From Methylococcus sp. UBA6136 (GTDB taxonomy: Bacteria > Pseudomonadota > Gammaproteobacteria > Methylococcales > Methylococcaceae), in contig DIVI01000094.1 of the NCBI GenBank assembly GCA_002423305.1, positions 1-6,611 of the forward strand: a DNA stretch of 6,611 nucleotides. The letters are read 5' to 3'. Below the pieces are notes generated by a model, which saw only the letters and a list, made by a program, of their open reading frames with translations, had not been told where the DNA came from and ran no database searches. This document shows positions 5,579 to 6,611 of the stretch, one piece after another (the stretch's first letter is position 1; each line of letters opens with the position of its first letter). Both the position numbers and the translations under genes were made by a program.

Positions 5579-5625
5579 TTCGGCTATCGCTCAGGGCGGG
5601 TCTTGTGCTGAGCCATGCCATCAGC
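5579..5625 (+). repeat. Dispersed repeat R3, copy 2
   Basis: TTCGGCTATCGCTCAGGGC, then GGTCTTGTGCTGAGCC, matches 2196-2231 with one change (G for A at 5598). It then diverges at the point where R4 follows in the other copy. It lies about 30 bases past the end of the DUF3368 gene. Confidence 0.8.
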
Positions 5626-5657
5626 GAGCGCAGCGGCCAGAGGCATGGAAGACACAA

Positions 5658-6158
5658 TCATGGGAGCAGGTCTCGAAGGGAGTCCGACTCGCCGGCCAAT
5701 TCAAGGACGGTTTCAAGGAGGCTGCGGCTGATGAAAACGGGGCTCGCATCAATTGACGCAATCAAGGGTGCGATGGACGCAACCAGCCCGGCCCGTTTGG
5801 CTTGGAGCAGCACCCCCATTGAACCAATGGTCTTGATCTGGTTGATGGCGGCGACTTTTCGCCCGCGCTTGTCGTCGATCAAGAGGTAGTCAGCATCCAG
5901 TTCCTTGTATAGCAGCATGGCAGCGGTTTCACCGGCATCGGCATAGGCGTCGAGAAACACGAAATGCCGCATGTCGACCTGGCGAACCTTCCCGTGCAAG
6001 TAGGACTGAAGGGGTTCAGAGTGCGGTTTACTCACGGCAGCCACTTCGCGGAAAACAGCCTCCGGCACCAGCACCGTGCCAAAAATCGCGTCCAGCAGCC
6101 AAAGGCTGTCACACGCAGAAAGGGCTATCAGGGCGGATGCGTCCGCAATGAGAATCAT
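5658..6158 (-). CDS. DUF3368 PIN-domain protein, probable toxin
   Basis: A 166-residue PIN-fold protein of the DUF3368 group, at the normal length for the family. IADASALIAL (4-13) supplies Asp6, VPEAVFREV (31-39) Glu38, ADAGETAA (73-80) Glu77, and LIDDKRGRKVA (93-103) Asp95/Asp96; together these form the acidic nuclease centre. GSMGVLLQAKRAGLV (112-126) is the conserved family helix. The ATG overlaps the stop of the upstream UPF0175 gene by ATGA, so they form one operon. By family and pairing it is a likely RNase toxin neutralised by that neighbour; its RNA target is unknown. It is only distantly related to the VapC at 20-430, so the window has two separate PIN toxins. Confidence 0.9.
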   Translation of the reverse strand: MILIADASALIALSACDSLWLLDAIFGTVLVPEAVFREVAAVSKPHSEPLQSYLHGKVRQVDMRHFVFLDAYADAGETAAMLLYKELDADYLLIDDKRGRKVAAINQIKTIGSMGVLLQAKRAGLVASIAPLIASIDASPVFISRSLLETVLELAGESDSLRDLLP

Positions 6159-6406
6159 GTTTTGCCGAACCCTTCCAGCTCTGCGGTGAGTTCATCACGG
6201 CTCATATCGATCACCGGAATCTGGTTACTCTTGCATAGGTTCAAGAACTCATAGAGCGAAACCCCAGCTATCTCTGCGGCCTTTGTGAGGGTGACGCGCT
6301 CCCGTTGGAAGAGCCACAACGCGTAGGAAATCCGCAGCTCCTGACGGGTGTCTGCGGCACCTTGAAAGGTAATAAGGTCGTTGGGCAGATCTATGGCTAC
6401 TTGCAT
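6155..6406 (-). CDS. UPF0175-family antitoxin
   Basis: An 83-residue small protein of the UPF0175 family, commonly found just upstream of DUF3368 genes. It has an N-terminal LPNDL segment, ELRISYALWLFQRERVTLTKAAEIAGVSLYEFLNLCKSNQIPV (23-65) with a helix-turn-helix-like LTKAAEIAGVSLYEF core, and an acidic C-terminus. A strong GGAGG site lies six bases before the ATG. Its stop overlaps the next start by four bases. It presumably binds the PIN protein and may regulate the operon through the helix-turn-helix-like part. An imperfect CTGT/ACAG repeat (6424-6437) lies upstream, too weak to call as an operator. Confidence 0.9.
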   Translation of the reverse strand: MQVAIDLPNDLITFQGAADTRQELRISYALWLFQRERVTLTKAAEIAGVSLYEFLNLCKSNQIPVIDMSRDELTAELEGFGKT

Positions 6407-6543
6407 AATGAGCCTCCGTTAGGCTGTGAAGTTACAGACGTATTGCCGCAAACATCCGTTGCGCGCTTCCTATCCTTGTGGGTTTCGAAGACCTGAAGAC
6501 GCTGACGCGACAGGATCAGACCCTGCAAGAAATGGAGGGTGCC

Positions 6544-6600
6544 GATTTTCAGCGAGGCTTGGGCGCGAAAGGCAACCCGAATTCAACTTAGCTGAAAATC
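6544..6600. repeat. 10-bp inverted repeat at the right edge
   Basis: GATTTTCAGC (6544-6553) and GCTGAAAATC (6591-6600) are perfect inverted repeats 37 bases apart. The surrounding interval 6407-6611 has no recognisable gene. A short plus-strand frame (6430-6591) passes through the left arm and ends at TAG; its product matches nothing I know. The pair could be part of an element continuing past the window. Confidence 0.4.
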
Positions 6601-6611
6601 AAGACCGGGCA

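Noticed and set aside
4981..5889. A 302-residue plus-strand open frame
   Set aside because: It runs antisense through the intron RNA region, across the splice boundary and into the DUF3368 gene. It has no recognisable domain and is a by-product of high GC content.
6404..6424. GTTAGGC next to the UPF0175 start resembles an integron attC core, and toxin-antitoxin cassettes occur in integrons
   Set aside because: It is one short degenerate match, in the wrong orientation for a cassette containing this operon. No paired RYYYAAC, hairpin arms or similar site is seen at other module borders.

Overview
The window is an accessory stretch of a GC-rich bacterial chromosome or large plasmid, with a mosaic of small stress and defence-type modules. 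Gene families, codon use and the repeat style suggest a proteobacterium, perhaps gamma- or betaproteobacterial. That is inference only, because no housekeeping or phylogenetic marker gene is present.

Layout from left to right. (1) A vapBC toxin-antitoxin operon on the minus strand (20-664). (2) A repeat-bearing intergenic stretch (665-997). (3) A lone plus-strand gene for a GSU2403-type nucleotidyltransferase-fold protein (998-2005), with a perfect 11-bp inverted repeat covering its ribosome-binding site. (4) A repeat cluster (2028-2287). (5) A minus-strand DUF1778/GNAT operon of the TacA-TacT type (2355-3133), with a palindromic operator candidate in its promoter. (6) Two more repeat clusters (3261-3634 and 5473-5625). 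The second is split by a complete group II intron on the minus strand (3635-5472, 1838 nt) encoding a reverse transcriptase/maturase. (7) A minus-strand UPF0175/DUF3368-PIN toxin-antitoxin pair (5658-6406). (8) About 200 bases at the right edge with no assignable gene.

Three toxin-antitoxin pairs of unrelated families and one possible orphan nucleotidyltransferase therefore sit side by side. Every module boundary inside the window is occupied by pieces of one composite, same-orientation repeat family, here called R1, R2, R3, R4 and R5. This suggests an island built or shuffled by recombination at the repeats.

The most solid observation is the intron. Removing bases 3635-5472 joins 25 bp on the left to 31 bp on the right, and the joined 56 bp is identical to an uninterrupted copy at 3325-3380. 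The window thus holds both the occupied and the empty form of the target, which fixes both splice sites to the base. Candidate EBS1 and EBS2 segments complementary to the target, a domain V hairpin and a bulged branch-point A seven bases before the 3' end all agree with these boundaries.
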